Shown: positions 1 to 6,599, numbered from the stretch's first letter. The stretch is DNA of 10,182 nucleotides from G039029935 sp039029935 (GCA_039029935.1 JBCCFC010000406.1:1-10182); one strand, 5' to 3'. The notes: generated by a model from the letters alone, not told the origin. Numbers and translations: made by a program.

Positions 1-344
1 CACATTCCGCACGAAGACGGCAAACCGGTCCACCCGATCAGCGCAAGTGCGCTCAAGCCAGTCGTCGAGGAATACAGGGACGAAGGCAAGCTGGCTTTCA
101 CTACAGGAATGTCATTGGCCGTTTGACTTGCCACCGCACTGGCGAGAATCCGATTGCTCTCTGAGTCTTCACCCATCGCCAACGTATTATCCTCATTGAG
201 CGAACTCGCCTGCCCCGCACGGAGAGCCGCCACCTGTGCCTGAATTTCCTGCTGAACATCCTGCCCAAAACTTGTCTGCGAAACAAACCCAAAACTTGAA
301 GCCGCAATCGCGACTGCTGCTACACCATACCATACTTTTTTCAT
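1..344 (-). CDS. Partial CDS: N-terminus of a putative exported protein
   Basis: An open frame begins at ATG 344-342 on the minus strand and continues without a stop to the left edge, giving about 114 residues with the C-terminus missing. It starts MKKVWYGVAAVAIAAS, a basic end followed by a hydrophobic run. Residues 1-27 therefore look like a signal peptide, with a plausible cleavage near SFG-Q. The next part (QDVQQEIQAQVAALRAGQAS) is hydrophilic and possibly helical. I recognise no family. A weak purine-rich AAAGAG lies just upstream of the start. The gene is divergent from the cyclase-like gene at 638 and could share regulatory DNA with it. The last third (positions 1-115) is rich in Ser and Leu, as expected of an antisense shadow, and the opposite strand there reads as a better protein. 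The N-terminal part is more secure than the distal part. Confidence 0.5.
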   Translation of the reverse strand, partial: MKKVWYGVAAVAIAASSFGFVSQTSFGQDVQQEIQAQVAALRAGQASSLNEDNTLAMGEDSESNRILASAVASQTANDIPVVKASLPSSLYSSTTGLSALALIGWTGLPSSCGM

Positions 345-359
345 GAGAAACTCTTTTTT

Positions 360-400
360 AGTTAATAGTTAATAGTTGATAGTTGATAGTTGATAGTTAT
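360..400. repeat. Heptamer tandem array (AGTTRAT)
   Basis: Five consecutive 7-bp units are visible: AGTTAAT twice, then AGTTGAT three times, followed by a broken copy AGTTAT. The array starts only 16 bp upstream of the minus-strand start codon at 344, so it would lie in that gene's leader. It resembles the short tandemly repeated heptanucleotides known from filamentous cyanobacteria. Any relationship to those is only an analogy. Confidence 0.9.
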
Positions 401-407
401 TAATCCT

Positions 408-439
408 CTTCAACCCTTCAACCCTTCAACCCTTCAACC
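408..439. repeat. Octamer tandem array (CTTCAACC x4)
   Basis: Four perfect head-to-tail copies of CTTCAACC occur 8 bp after the end of the heptamer array. The unit differs in length and sequence, so this is a second, independent array. No coding frame crosses it convincingly. Confidence 0.92.
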
Positions 440-514
440 TATCTTGTCATTAATCGTTGGTTACAGTGTATCAGAGGCACATGCTCATAGATAGTGAATC
501 ATCTCAGAAGCACC

Positions 515-551
515 CGTGAGTTGGCTCATGAATTGGCGTGAGTTGGCTCAT
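515..551. promoter_or_regulatory. Candidate operator: two 15-bp direct repeats 22 bp apart
   Basis: CGTGAGTTGGCTCAT occurs exactly at 515-529 and again at 537-551. The repeat period is 22 bp, about two helical turns, which would place both sites on the same face of the DNA. Each copy contains a small palindrome, TGAG-N4-CTCA, so a dimeric regulator is plausible. The second copy overlaps the possible -35 region of the promoter for the gene at 638. Further GCTCAT hexamers lie at 483-488 and, inverted, at 583-588. The repeats are seen directly; their role as an operator is inferred. Confidence 0.5.
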
Positions 552-573
552 ACTCAATTGATTATGATAGAAT
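543..573 (+). promoter_or_regulatory. Possible extended -10 promoter for the sensor-cyclase operon
   Basis: TAGAAT at 568-573 matches five of the six bases of the -10 consensus. It is preceded by TG one base upstream (565-566), giving an extended -10 element. TTGGCT at 543-548 could be a weak -35 box, although the 19-bp spacer is long. TATGAT at 563-568 is an alternative -10. Transcription would start near 580, leaving a leader of about 58 nt before the ATG at 638. No competing upstream gene on this strand is evident. Confidence 0.3.
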
Positions 574-637
574 GTAAGGTCTATGAGCGTTTTGTGATAG
601 AACACAATAAGGTAGAGAATAGAGGTTAGATAGATTT

Positions 638-2803
638 ATGCAACTGCTCAACCGTCTTAGTACAAAATCAGAGCTTATTGCCATGTTGTTAATCGTCAGT
701 TTAGGCTCAATCATTACAATGGGCTATTTTGGCTGGCGTAACAGCCGAAGCGCGCTGATTGAGTCAACCTTTGACCAATTGACCAGTGTCCGATCCTCCA
801 AATCGGCACAGATTGAGTCGTATTTTGAGAACTTACAGAATCAAGTCCGGACAATGGGACAAGAAGAGAGTGTCATTAGTGCGATGGTACATTTGAATAC
901 TGAGTTTAAAAAATTAGATCGTCAAATTGTGGATCCAAAATGGTCGAGTGCTACAGAACAATTCTATGCAGATGTCTTTTTCCCTGGCTTATCACAATAC
1001 GTTTCGGGGCAGCCTAGCCTGGAGTTCTATGCCCCCAAACGCCCCGCAGCTACCTATTTGCAGTACCATTATATTTCGGAAAACCCAAATCCACCGGGAG
1101 AAAAACATTTGCTAGACAATCCGGGTGATGAGAGCGAATATACACGCTGGCATGAACGCTATCACCCCTTCTTTCGCGATGTTATCGAGCGCTTTGGCTA
1201 CTATGATATTTTCCTAATTGACTATGATACCAACGACATTATCTACAGTGTGCATAAAGAAGTGGATTTTGCCATGAATTTGACCAGCGGTCCCTATTCG
1301 AAGAGCGGGTTGGCCGAAGCGGTCGCGGCGGTTCATCTTGACCCTCAAGCGGGTGGTGTGCAAGTCGTAGATTTTCAACCCTACACGCCATCGTATAAGG
1401 CTCCGGCGGCATTCTTTGCTACCCCTATTTTTAATGGTCCCCATATTGTGGGCATCTTAGCCATTCAACTACCAGTTGATGAGATTAATGATATTATGAC
1501 GGGTGAGCAAAACTGGGTCGAATATGGATTGGGCGAGAGTGGTGAGACCTATCTTGTGGGGCCAGATATGACCTTACGCTCAAATTCGCGTTTTCTAATC
1601 GAAGACAAAGAAAGCTATATGAAGACGCTGCAATCGGTGGGCATGAACCCCACACAACTCAAGTCGATTGATGACTTCAATACATCCATTCTTTTTCAGA
1701 GTGTCAATACACAAGCCGCGCAGGATGCGTTGACAGGTAAAAAAGGGTTGCTTATTCTGGACGATTACCGCGGTGTTTCTGTTCTCAGCGCATATGCCCC
1801 CCTGTCTATTGTGGGCTTTGACTGGGGAATTATCACGGTCAAAGATTTTGACGAGGTGATGAAACCAGTGGTTGCCTTGCAAAATCTTTTTCTGATCCTG
1901 AGTGGTATTCTGGTGGTTGTCGTCTCTCTGCTTGCCACTGTGCTGTCCTATTATTTTGTCTGGCCTGTCAATTTTCTGGTTGAGCAGATAAACAAAGTCA
2001 AGCGCAATGAGCCTGACGCCGATGTGGTTATACCCTCTACCGATGAATATGGGCGTTTGAGCCAATCTATCAATGAGATTGTGGTCGATCTGCAAGAACA
2101 GCGAACAACTTTGGCACAGGAACAACAGCGCAATGAAATCCTCTTGCAGAATGCTCTACCCAAACCCATTGCCGAACGCGTCAAGCGTGGCGAAACCCCC
2201 ATTCTGGATCGGGTTCAAAATGTTGCCCTCCTCTTTGCTGAGATCAATGGTGTTGAACAACTTGCCAATTTAGATTCGACAACCGACGGTGTACAGCAAC
2301 TCACAGAACTATTTCGACAATTTGAAAGTACCGCTGCGTCTGCCGATGCCGAAATTCAGCCACTAATCGGTCAACGCTTTTTTGTCACCTGTGGGTTGTT
2401 ACAAGCACATCTTGACCATGTTTATCGCATCGTCGATTTTGCCACTAAAATCATGAACATACTTGAGCAATCGAATCAAACGTATCACACAGACTTAACC
2501 ATGCGCATCGGCATTCACTTGGGTGATGTCACAGCGGGTGTGGTTGGGCGCAAACGATTTTACTATGATGTTTGGGGGGATGATGTGTCCAAAACAAGTG
2601 TCATTCAAACGGCGGCAATGCCAGGGACAATTCTCGTCTCCGAGGTCATCTATGAACGAGTTCAAGAACGTCATCGCTTCATCGAATATCGTGCGCTACC
2701 GATAACAATGGGGGGGGCATCCGATGACCCGGCAGGACCCGATATAGACTCTGATACAGACTCCGATACGAGAGAAATGCTCCGGACTTGGGCTATCCAA
2801 TAG
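638..2803 (+). CDS. Membrane sensor: dCache-HAMP-class III nucleotide cyclase homologue, probably catalytically inactive
   Basis: This 721-residue inner-membrane receptor has four parts. TM1 spans about residues 13-30. An extracytoplasmic double-Cache-like sensor spans about 35-410 and contains FGYYDIFLIDYDTND and the NLTSGPYSKSGLA stretch typical of that fold. TM2 spans about 415-441. A HAMP linker follows, with DEYG at 469-472, then a coiled segment ending in LPKPIAERVKRGE, the usual lead-in to a class III cyclase. The catalytic-type domain covers about 525-721 and has recognisable LLFAEINGV, MRIGIHLGDVTAGVVG and YYDVWGDDVS. Catalytic residues are changed. The first metal Asp is Glu535. The second (usual IGD) is Gln579. 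The transition-state Asn and Arg are Ser651 and Val655. Only the base-contacting Asp (D644) matches. A low-complexity loop interrupts the C-terminal hairpin. GAGG at 622-625 supports the start, though at long spacing. The fold call is firm; loss of activity is inferred. Confidence 0.9.
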   Translation: MQLLNRLSTKSELIAMLLIVSLGSIITMGYFGWRNSRSALIESTFDQLTSVRSSKSAQIESYFENLQNQVRTMGQEESVISAMVHLNTEFKKLDRQIVDPKWSSATEQFYADVFFPGLSQYVSGQPSLEFYAPKRPAATYLQYHYISENPNPPGEKHLLDNPGDESEYTRWHERYHPFFRDVIERFGYYDIFLIDYDTNDIIYSVHKEVDFAMNLTSGPYSKSGLAEAVAAVHLDPQAGGVQVVDFQPYTPSYKAPAAFFATPIFNGPHIVGILAIQLPVDEINDIMTGEQNWVEYGLGESGETYLVGPDMTLRSNSRFLIEDKESYMKTLQSVGMNPTQLKSIDDFNTSILFQSVNTQAAQDALTGKKGLLILDDYRGVSVLSAYAPLSIVGFDWGIITVKDFDEVMKPVVALQNLFLILSGILVVVVSLLATVLSYYFVWPVNFLVEQINKVKRNEPDADVVIPSTDEYGRLSQSINEIVVDLQEQRTTLAQEQQRNEILLQNALPKPIAERVKRGETPILDRVQNVALLFAEINGVEQLANLDSTTDGVQQLTELFRQFESTAASADAEIQPLIGQRFFVTCGLLQAHLDHVYRIVDFATKIMNILEQSNQTYHTDLTMRIGIHLGDVTAGVVGRKRFYYDVWGDDVSKTSVIQTAAMPGTILVSEVIYERVQERHRFIEYRALPITMGGASDDPAGPDIDSDTDSDTREMLRTWAIQ
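2747..2770. repeat. 12-bp in-frame repeat encoding DSDT-DSDT
   Basis: GACTCTGATACA is followed immediately by GACTCCGATACG, two copies differing only at synonymous third positions. They lie inside the low-complexity insertion near the C-terminus of the cyclase-like domain. The synonymous differences suggest that the acidic peptide is tolerated or kept rather than freshly duplicated. Confidence 0.75.
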
Positions 2804-2811
2804 CAAATAGA

Positions 2812-2872
2812 GGTGTTCTGGAATGCATGAGATTGACGGTCGTAGGTCAACCTCATGCATTCCCAAAGAACC
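2812..2872 (+). terminator. Long intercistronic hairpin (terminator-like, no U-tract)
   Basis: GGAATGCATGAG (2820-2831) is perfectly complementary to CTCATGCATTCC (2852-2863). Inside it, after one A-C mismatch, TTGAC (2833-2837) pairs with GTCAA (2846-2850), closing an 8-base loop. Outside it, GGTGTTCT (2812-2819) can pair with AGAACC (2867-2872) if bases bulge. No run of T follows on the plus strand, and the AGGAG site of the next gene begins only 5 bases later. A classical intrinsic terminator is therefore unlikely. An mRNA-stability or processing element, a translational control hairpin or a protein-binding palindrome all fit. The structure is plain; its function is unknown. Confidence 0.7.
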
Positions 2873-2890
2873 AAATAGGAGAAATGAATC

Positions 2891-4393
2891 ATGGATACAA
2901 CCTTTTTTCAAAGTGAGCTATTTGTCTGGGTCATCAGTCTTGTCATTGGTTTACCCCTGTTCATTATTATTTTAGGTGAATTGATCGAGCGTTTGGCACA
3001 ACAAAATAACCCACTTGTGCCTGGATTACGCTATATCCGTCATGTCACGCTTCCCTTACTTTCGATTTTAATTTTGCTACAACAAATCATCAGATACACT
3101 GGCTCTCCAACCTTGGTCCGCATTATCGAAACAATTTTCTGGTTTACGGTCATCTACTCGACGTTTGCCATTTTGGGGAGCTTGACAAAGATTTCCGAAG
3201 CAAACCCACATTCAATCGTGGCACGTCTGCCGTCACTCTTTTTTACAATCAGTCGTGCCGCCGTCTTAGGCGTAATCATCGCCTATGTCATGACAATCTG
3301 GGAGATTGACATCAGCAGTTTATTTGCCGCTATTGGTGTTGGCGCATTGGCAATCTCACTTGCTCTTCAGGACACCATTAGTAACGTTGTTTCGGGTATG
3401 TTGTTGATTGCCGACCGTCCTTTCCAGACAGGTGATTGGATTACCTATAACGATGATTTTTATGTTGTCGAAGAGATCAACTGGCGAGCAACGCGGCTTC
3501 GATCACGAACGAATAGTGTACTTGTTGTTCCCAACGGCATCCTGGGTGGGGCGGCTGTGGAAAATTTGGGTCATCCAGGATCGATGTATCATATGATTAT
3601 AACGATTGACTACTCAGATGACTATCCACCCAACTACATTAGCGATATTCTATTGGAATTGTTACAAGGCATAGATGGCATTCATGAGCAGCCCAGTAAG
3701 CCGTTTGTGCGTATCAGCAGCTATGGCGACTCTGTCATCATCTATGACATGGAGTTTTGGATAGACTTTACCGATTATTTGCGGATTCCCCATGAAGTCA
3801 ACAACAGGCTGTATTATATTGCCAAACGCTATAACCTGCCTCGCCCTTCACCTGTACGCATCATCAATGTCGCACAAATTCCTGAGTCAGAGCAATCATC
3901 AGATTCATCTGTCAAGATCGAGATGTTACAGATGATTCCACTCTATCGGACACTGCCTGAAGAACTCTTGAAACAGTTAACCGCGCAGAGTCAACTCTAT
4001 CATTATGGTAAGGGCGAATTTTTGATTCGTCACAATGAAGCCAACGATAGTCTCTATCTCATTCAATCCGGCCAACTATTCCTCTTTGTGATTGACGAAG
4101 AGGGGGAAGAACAGTTATTTTTGCAACTATCTAAGGGAGAGATATTTGGTGCAATGACCTTATTGCATGACAAGGAAAGTCCATTTTCGGCGGTTGCAAT
4201 TGATGATTTGGTCGTAATTCAGACACCCCATGAGGCCGTTTCCCATCTACTCACCACGCACACTAGATTTGCAACCGCGTTGAACACCTATATAGAGGAT
4301 CGTCAACAACGGCTAGACACGCTAATTGGGCGGAACACTTCTCAGCAGCAATTGACCATGCAGGATGATTGGATGACTTCTATTGGTGTATGA
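2891..4393 (+). CDS. MscS-family channel with C-terminal cyclic-nucleotide-binding-like domain
   Basis: This 500-residue membrane channel belongs to the group often called bacterial cyclic-nucleotide-gated MscS homologues. Hydrophobic segments lie near 12-31, 52-70, 78-100 and 118-141. The pore helix TM3 follows, at about 143-175, with GVGALAISLALQDTISN leading into the beta-domain sequence DRPFQTGDWI. The cytoplasmic MscS vestibule covers about 175-330. A CNBD covers about 350-470, with GKGEFLIRHNEANDSLYLIQSG and GEIFGAMTLL. In its phosphate-binding cassette the usual Glu of 'FGE' is Ala421, and the usual Arg of 'PR(S/T)A' is Phe432. Canonical cAMP or cGMP binding is therefore doubtful. AGGAG at 2877-2881, 9 bases before the ATG, fixes the start. 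The gene follows the cyclase homologue by 87 bp and is probably co-transcribed, which suggests it was or is that sensor's effector. Family assignment is strong; the gating ligand is unknown. Confidence 0.93.
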   Translation: MDTTFFQSELFVWVISLVIGLPLFIIILGELIERLAQQNNPLVPGLRYIRHVTLPLLSILILLQQIIRYTGSPTLVRIIETIFWFTVIYSTFAILGSLTKISEANPHSIVARLPSLFFTISRAAVLGVIIAYVMTIWEIDISSLFAAIGVGALAISLALQDTISNVVSGMLLIADRPFQTGDWITYNDDFYVVEEINWRATRLRSRTNSVLVVPNGILGGAAVENLGHPGSMYHMIITIDYSDDYPPNYISDILLELLQGIDGIHEQPSKPFVRISSYGDSVIIYDMEFWIDFTDYLRIPHEVNNRLYYIAKRYNLPRPSPVRIINVAQIPESEQSSDSSVKIEMLQMIPLYRTLPEELLKQLTAQSQLYHYGKGEFLIRHNEANDSLYLIQSGQLFLFVIDEEGEEQLFLQLSKGEIFGAMTLLHDKESPFSAVAIDDLVVIQTPHEAVSHLLTTHTRFATALNTYIEDRQQRLDTLIGRNTSQQQLTMQDDWMTSIGV

Positions 4394-4406
4394 GTGCCAA
4401 AATAAG

Positions 4407-4411
4407 AAGGA
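4407..4411 (+). promoter_or_regulatory. Ribosome binding site deciding the lipoprotein start
   Basis: AAGGA lies 5 bases before ATG 4417 and 8 bases before the adjacent ATG 4420. The in-frame ATG at 4369 sits inside the preceding gene, and the peptide it would add (MDDFYWC...) is an out-of-frame reading of that gene's end. The downstream ATG pair is therefore preferred. Confidence 0.6.
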
Positions 4412-4416
4412 AAATT

Positions 4417-6552
4417 ATGATGAATCGTACCACCATTTGTGTAAATTTAAGGGTAGATCGGTGGCCCGGTAATCGGTATTCAGTAGGTCAGTATTCGGTA
4501 CATCGGGACCCGTATACTGACCTACCGAATACTGACCTACCGAATACTGATCTACCGAATACTCACCATCGACGTACTGGCTCACGTTTATGTTTCTATA
4601 TAAATCGAGTTGTAAGTCTCCTTATCATGCTAAGTATACTGACTGGATGTCAATGGTTTTCAGCGCGTGAGAATCCAAATGATGAAACGGTAAACATCGA
4701 CCCACCCATCATCACACCAACGCCAACTATCCCTCGCATTGAGGTTACAGATACAAACGCGATTTCGCCCGAACTCTTAGAAACCTTGGTCGAATTGAAT
4801 GAGAAGAGTCAGGTCAGCTTACCAACGATTGACCCCTTTAATCTCGAAGGTGATATTGTCATCAGTGGTAGCTTTGACCTGACAACATTGACCGCGAAGA
4901 TGTATAAACGCTTTATCAAAGAAGGCTATCGCAGTATCATCAGCATCAGCGGCATTAGTACAGAGCAGGGGATTCAGCTCTTTTGTGAGGACCGTGCGGC
5001 AGATATCGTCCAGACAAGCCGTGCTATCTCCTTCAAAGAGCGAGAAATGTGCGCTGCCAATGGATACCTGCCTGTGGAGTTTCCAGTTATCATTGATGCG
5101 CTTACAGTGGTTGTTCATCCAAGCAACGAGTTTGTAGAGAACCTTTCGACTGAAGAACTGGAGCAGCTTTTCTTGGTAGAGTACTGGTCCGACGTGAATC
5201 CCGATTGGCCGAATGAGTTGATTATACGCTATGTGCCTTCTCTAGGAAGTGGTGCCTTTGACATCTTTGCCAATCAGGTTTTGGATGGCAACGGATATGT
5301 ACTCCAAAATACATCCAACACAACGTTAAGTGATGATTTATCGGTGCTCCACCAAGGTGTCTCGCAAAACCCCTATGCTATTGGCTTTTTTAGCTATACT
5401 CATTATCAAAAGCATCAAGACATCGTTAAAGTAATCAAGATTGATAATGTCTTACCCGCCTCGATTCGTACCATGAGAAGTCCCTATCCACTCAAAGGAC
5501 CTCTCTATCTGTATGCCAATATGCATGATTTACAGAACAAACGACATCTAATGGTCTTTATGAATTTTTTCCTTACCAATATTATCGAAGAAAGTATGCC
5601 GATGGGCTATTTCCCCGCAGAAATCAGCGTTTGGGACCAAAACAAATCTAAATTCCTCCAGAGTATCAATGGTGATATAGATATCATGGGGAGTACAACG
5701 GTGTATCCTGTTGTGGAAGGTGCATATGAGCGATTTGTACAGGCAGGCTACAAAACAAATCTCGTATTGGAAGGGACAGGGTCTACGGCTGGCATCAAAG
5801 CCTTTTGTGAATCACCCTTAGATAGTGCCAACAATGAAAGCGGTGTGCCAGAGAGTGTGATCGATAGTATCCCTGATATTGCGATGTCAAGTCGGCGGAT
5901 TAATGAAGAGGAACTGGTGCTTTGTGGAAGGAACGGTCGTACACCGATTGGGCTTCGGATTGCGACGGATGATCTGGCAATTATTACAAATGTTGGCAAT
6001 ACCTTTCTGGAAGATGCAACATTGGAAGAAGTGGCACAAATTTTTACGGCAGAGCGTTGGTCGGATATCAATGCGCGATGGCCGGATGAGCCAATTGTCC
6101 GCTTCATCCCCAGCCCTGCGCGTGGCGAATTTGGTTTTTTTGTGGATCGGGTATTTGACGGTGATGAAACACCATTAAGCGAAGCCCCTAGCACAACCAT
6201 GCAGGACGATATGGCTATTCTCGTTGACGAAGTGATGAATAACTCGAATGCCATTGCCTTCCTGAGCTACACGTATTATGAAAAATATGCCGATGGTCTG
6301 ATCCTCCTGTCTATTAACAGAGCATTGCCCAATCAATCTGAGAGCAACCCAACACCCTATTTGTTGACGCGACCGCTGATGCTCTATACCGATGCCAAAA
6401 TTCTGGCACAACAGCCGCAGGTAGCCACCTTTCTCTTTTTTCTATTACAAAATGCCGAAGAAGAGGCCCGTACACAAGGCTATTTACCACTCAACAAACC
6501 GGGGCAAGATGAGGTCTGGATGAGCTTCTTACAGGCGATTCATGGGGAATAG
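4417..6552 (+). CDS. Putative lipoprotein with two tandem PstS-like periplasmic-binding domains
   Basis: The protein has about 711 residues, or 710 if ATG 4420 is used. A hydrophobic stretch VVSLLIMLSILTGC ends in a lipobox whose Cys78 would be lipidated, so it is probably anchored outside the membrane. The N-region before it is unusually long (about 60 residues) because a repeat cluster is translated as TDLPN pentads. A Pro/Thr-rich linker (PPIITPTPTIP) follows. Two homologous PstS/PBP-like domains start near residues 146 (GDIVISGSFD) and 419 (GDIDIMGSTTVYP). They align along their length: GYRS/GYKT, GIQLFCE/GIKAFCE, YWSDVNPDWP/RWSDINARWP, FFSYTHY/FLSYTYY, GYFP/GYLP. Domain 2 keeps GSTT and GTGSTAG ligand-loop sequences that domain 1 has lost. 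Such domains bind phosphate or similar oxyanions. No pstCAB genes are visible, so sensing or scavenging is as likely as transport. It starts 23 bp after the channel gene. Confidence 0.85.
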   Translation: MMNRTTICVNLRVDRWPGNRYSVGQYSVHRDPYTDLPNTDLPNTDLPNTHHRRTGSRLCFYINRVVSLLIMLSILTGCQWFSARENPNDETVNIDPPIITPTPTIPRIEVTDTNAISPELLETLVELNEKSQVSLPTIDPFNLEGDIVISGSFDLTTLTAKMYKRFIKEGYRSIISISGISTEQGIQLFCEDRAADIVQTSRAISFKEREMCAANGYLPVEFPVIIDALTVVVHPSNEFVENLSTEELEQLFLVEYWSDVNPDWPNELIIRYVPSLGSGAFDIFANQVLDGNGYVLQNTSNTTLSDDLSVLHQGVSQNPYAIGFFSYTHYQKHQDIVKVIKIDNVLPASIRTMRSPYPLKGPLYLYANMHDLQNKRHLMVFMNFFLTNIIEESMPMGYFPAEISVWDQNKSKFLQSINGDIDIMGSTTVYPVVEGAYERFVQAGYKTNLVLEGTGSTAGIKAFCESPLDSANNESGVPESVIDSIPDIAMSSRRINEEELVLCGRNGRTPIGLRIATDDLAIITNVGNTFLEDATLEEVAQIFTAERWSDINARWPDEPIVRFIPSPARGEFGFFVDRVFDGDETPLSEAPSTTMQDDMAILVDEVMNNSNAIAFLSYTYYEKYADGLILLSINRALPNQSESNPTPYLLTRPLMLYTDAKILAQQPQVATFLFFLLQNAEEEARTQGYLPLNKPGQDEVWMSFLQAIHGE
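4475..4563. repeat. Inverted plus 15-bp tandem repeat cluster inside the lipoprotein 5' coding region
   Basis: TACTGACCTACCGAA is repeated three times (4515-4529, 4530-4544, 4545-4559, the last with one C-to-T change), followed by a partial TACT. The 26 bases at 4475-4500 are the inverse complement of part of this array with about two mismatches, so a strong stem can form around the loop at about 4501-4522. The 15-bp period equals five codons and is read as TDLPN-TDLPN-TDLPN. The sequence looks like an intergenic repeat that has become translated. Confidence 0.88.
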
Positions 6553-6588
6553 GAGAAAGGGAGGGGGACGCCTCTTCTCCCTTTCTCC
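6552..6588. terminator. Hairpin between convergent genes, likely bidirectional terminator
   Basis: GGAGAAAGGGAG (6552-6563) is perfectly complementary to CTCCCTTTCTCC (6577-6588), with a 13-base loop. The left arm begins on the last base of the lipoprotein stop codon, and the stop of the opposing gene lies at 6600-6602. The position suits termination from both sides. Neither strand has a T-run after the stem, so a canonical rho-independent mechanism is not shown. The adjacent GTCACCCT / GTCACCCG / ATCACTCG units (6591-6614) form a degenerate octamer repeat that covers the opposing gene's last codons. Confidence 0.6.
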
Positions 6589-6599
6589 CCGTCACCCTG

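Noticed and set aside
101..307. 68-residue Arg-rich minus-strand frame
   Set aside because: It is an out-of-frame reading of the signal-peptide gene that begins at 344.
360..439. CRISPR-like repeats
   Set aside because: The units are 7 and 8 bp and directly adjacent, with no spacers and no cas genes.
2073..2273. Extra plus-strand frames inside the cyclase gene, here and at 927-1115 and 2523-2705
   Set aside because: They have no family features and lie wholly within a well-supported gene, so they are shadows.
4369..4416. Upstream ATG extension of the lipoprotein gene
   Set aside because: It overlaps the end of the channel gene in another frame, and the AAGGA site favours ATG 4417 or 4420.
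5748..6254. 168-residue minus-strand frame inside the lipoprotein gene
   Set aside because: It is Ser/Pro-rich and antisense to a conserved PstS-like domain, with no ribosome site evident.
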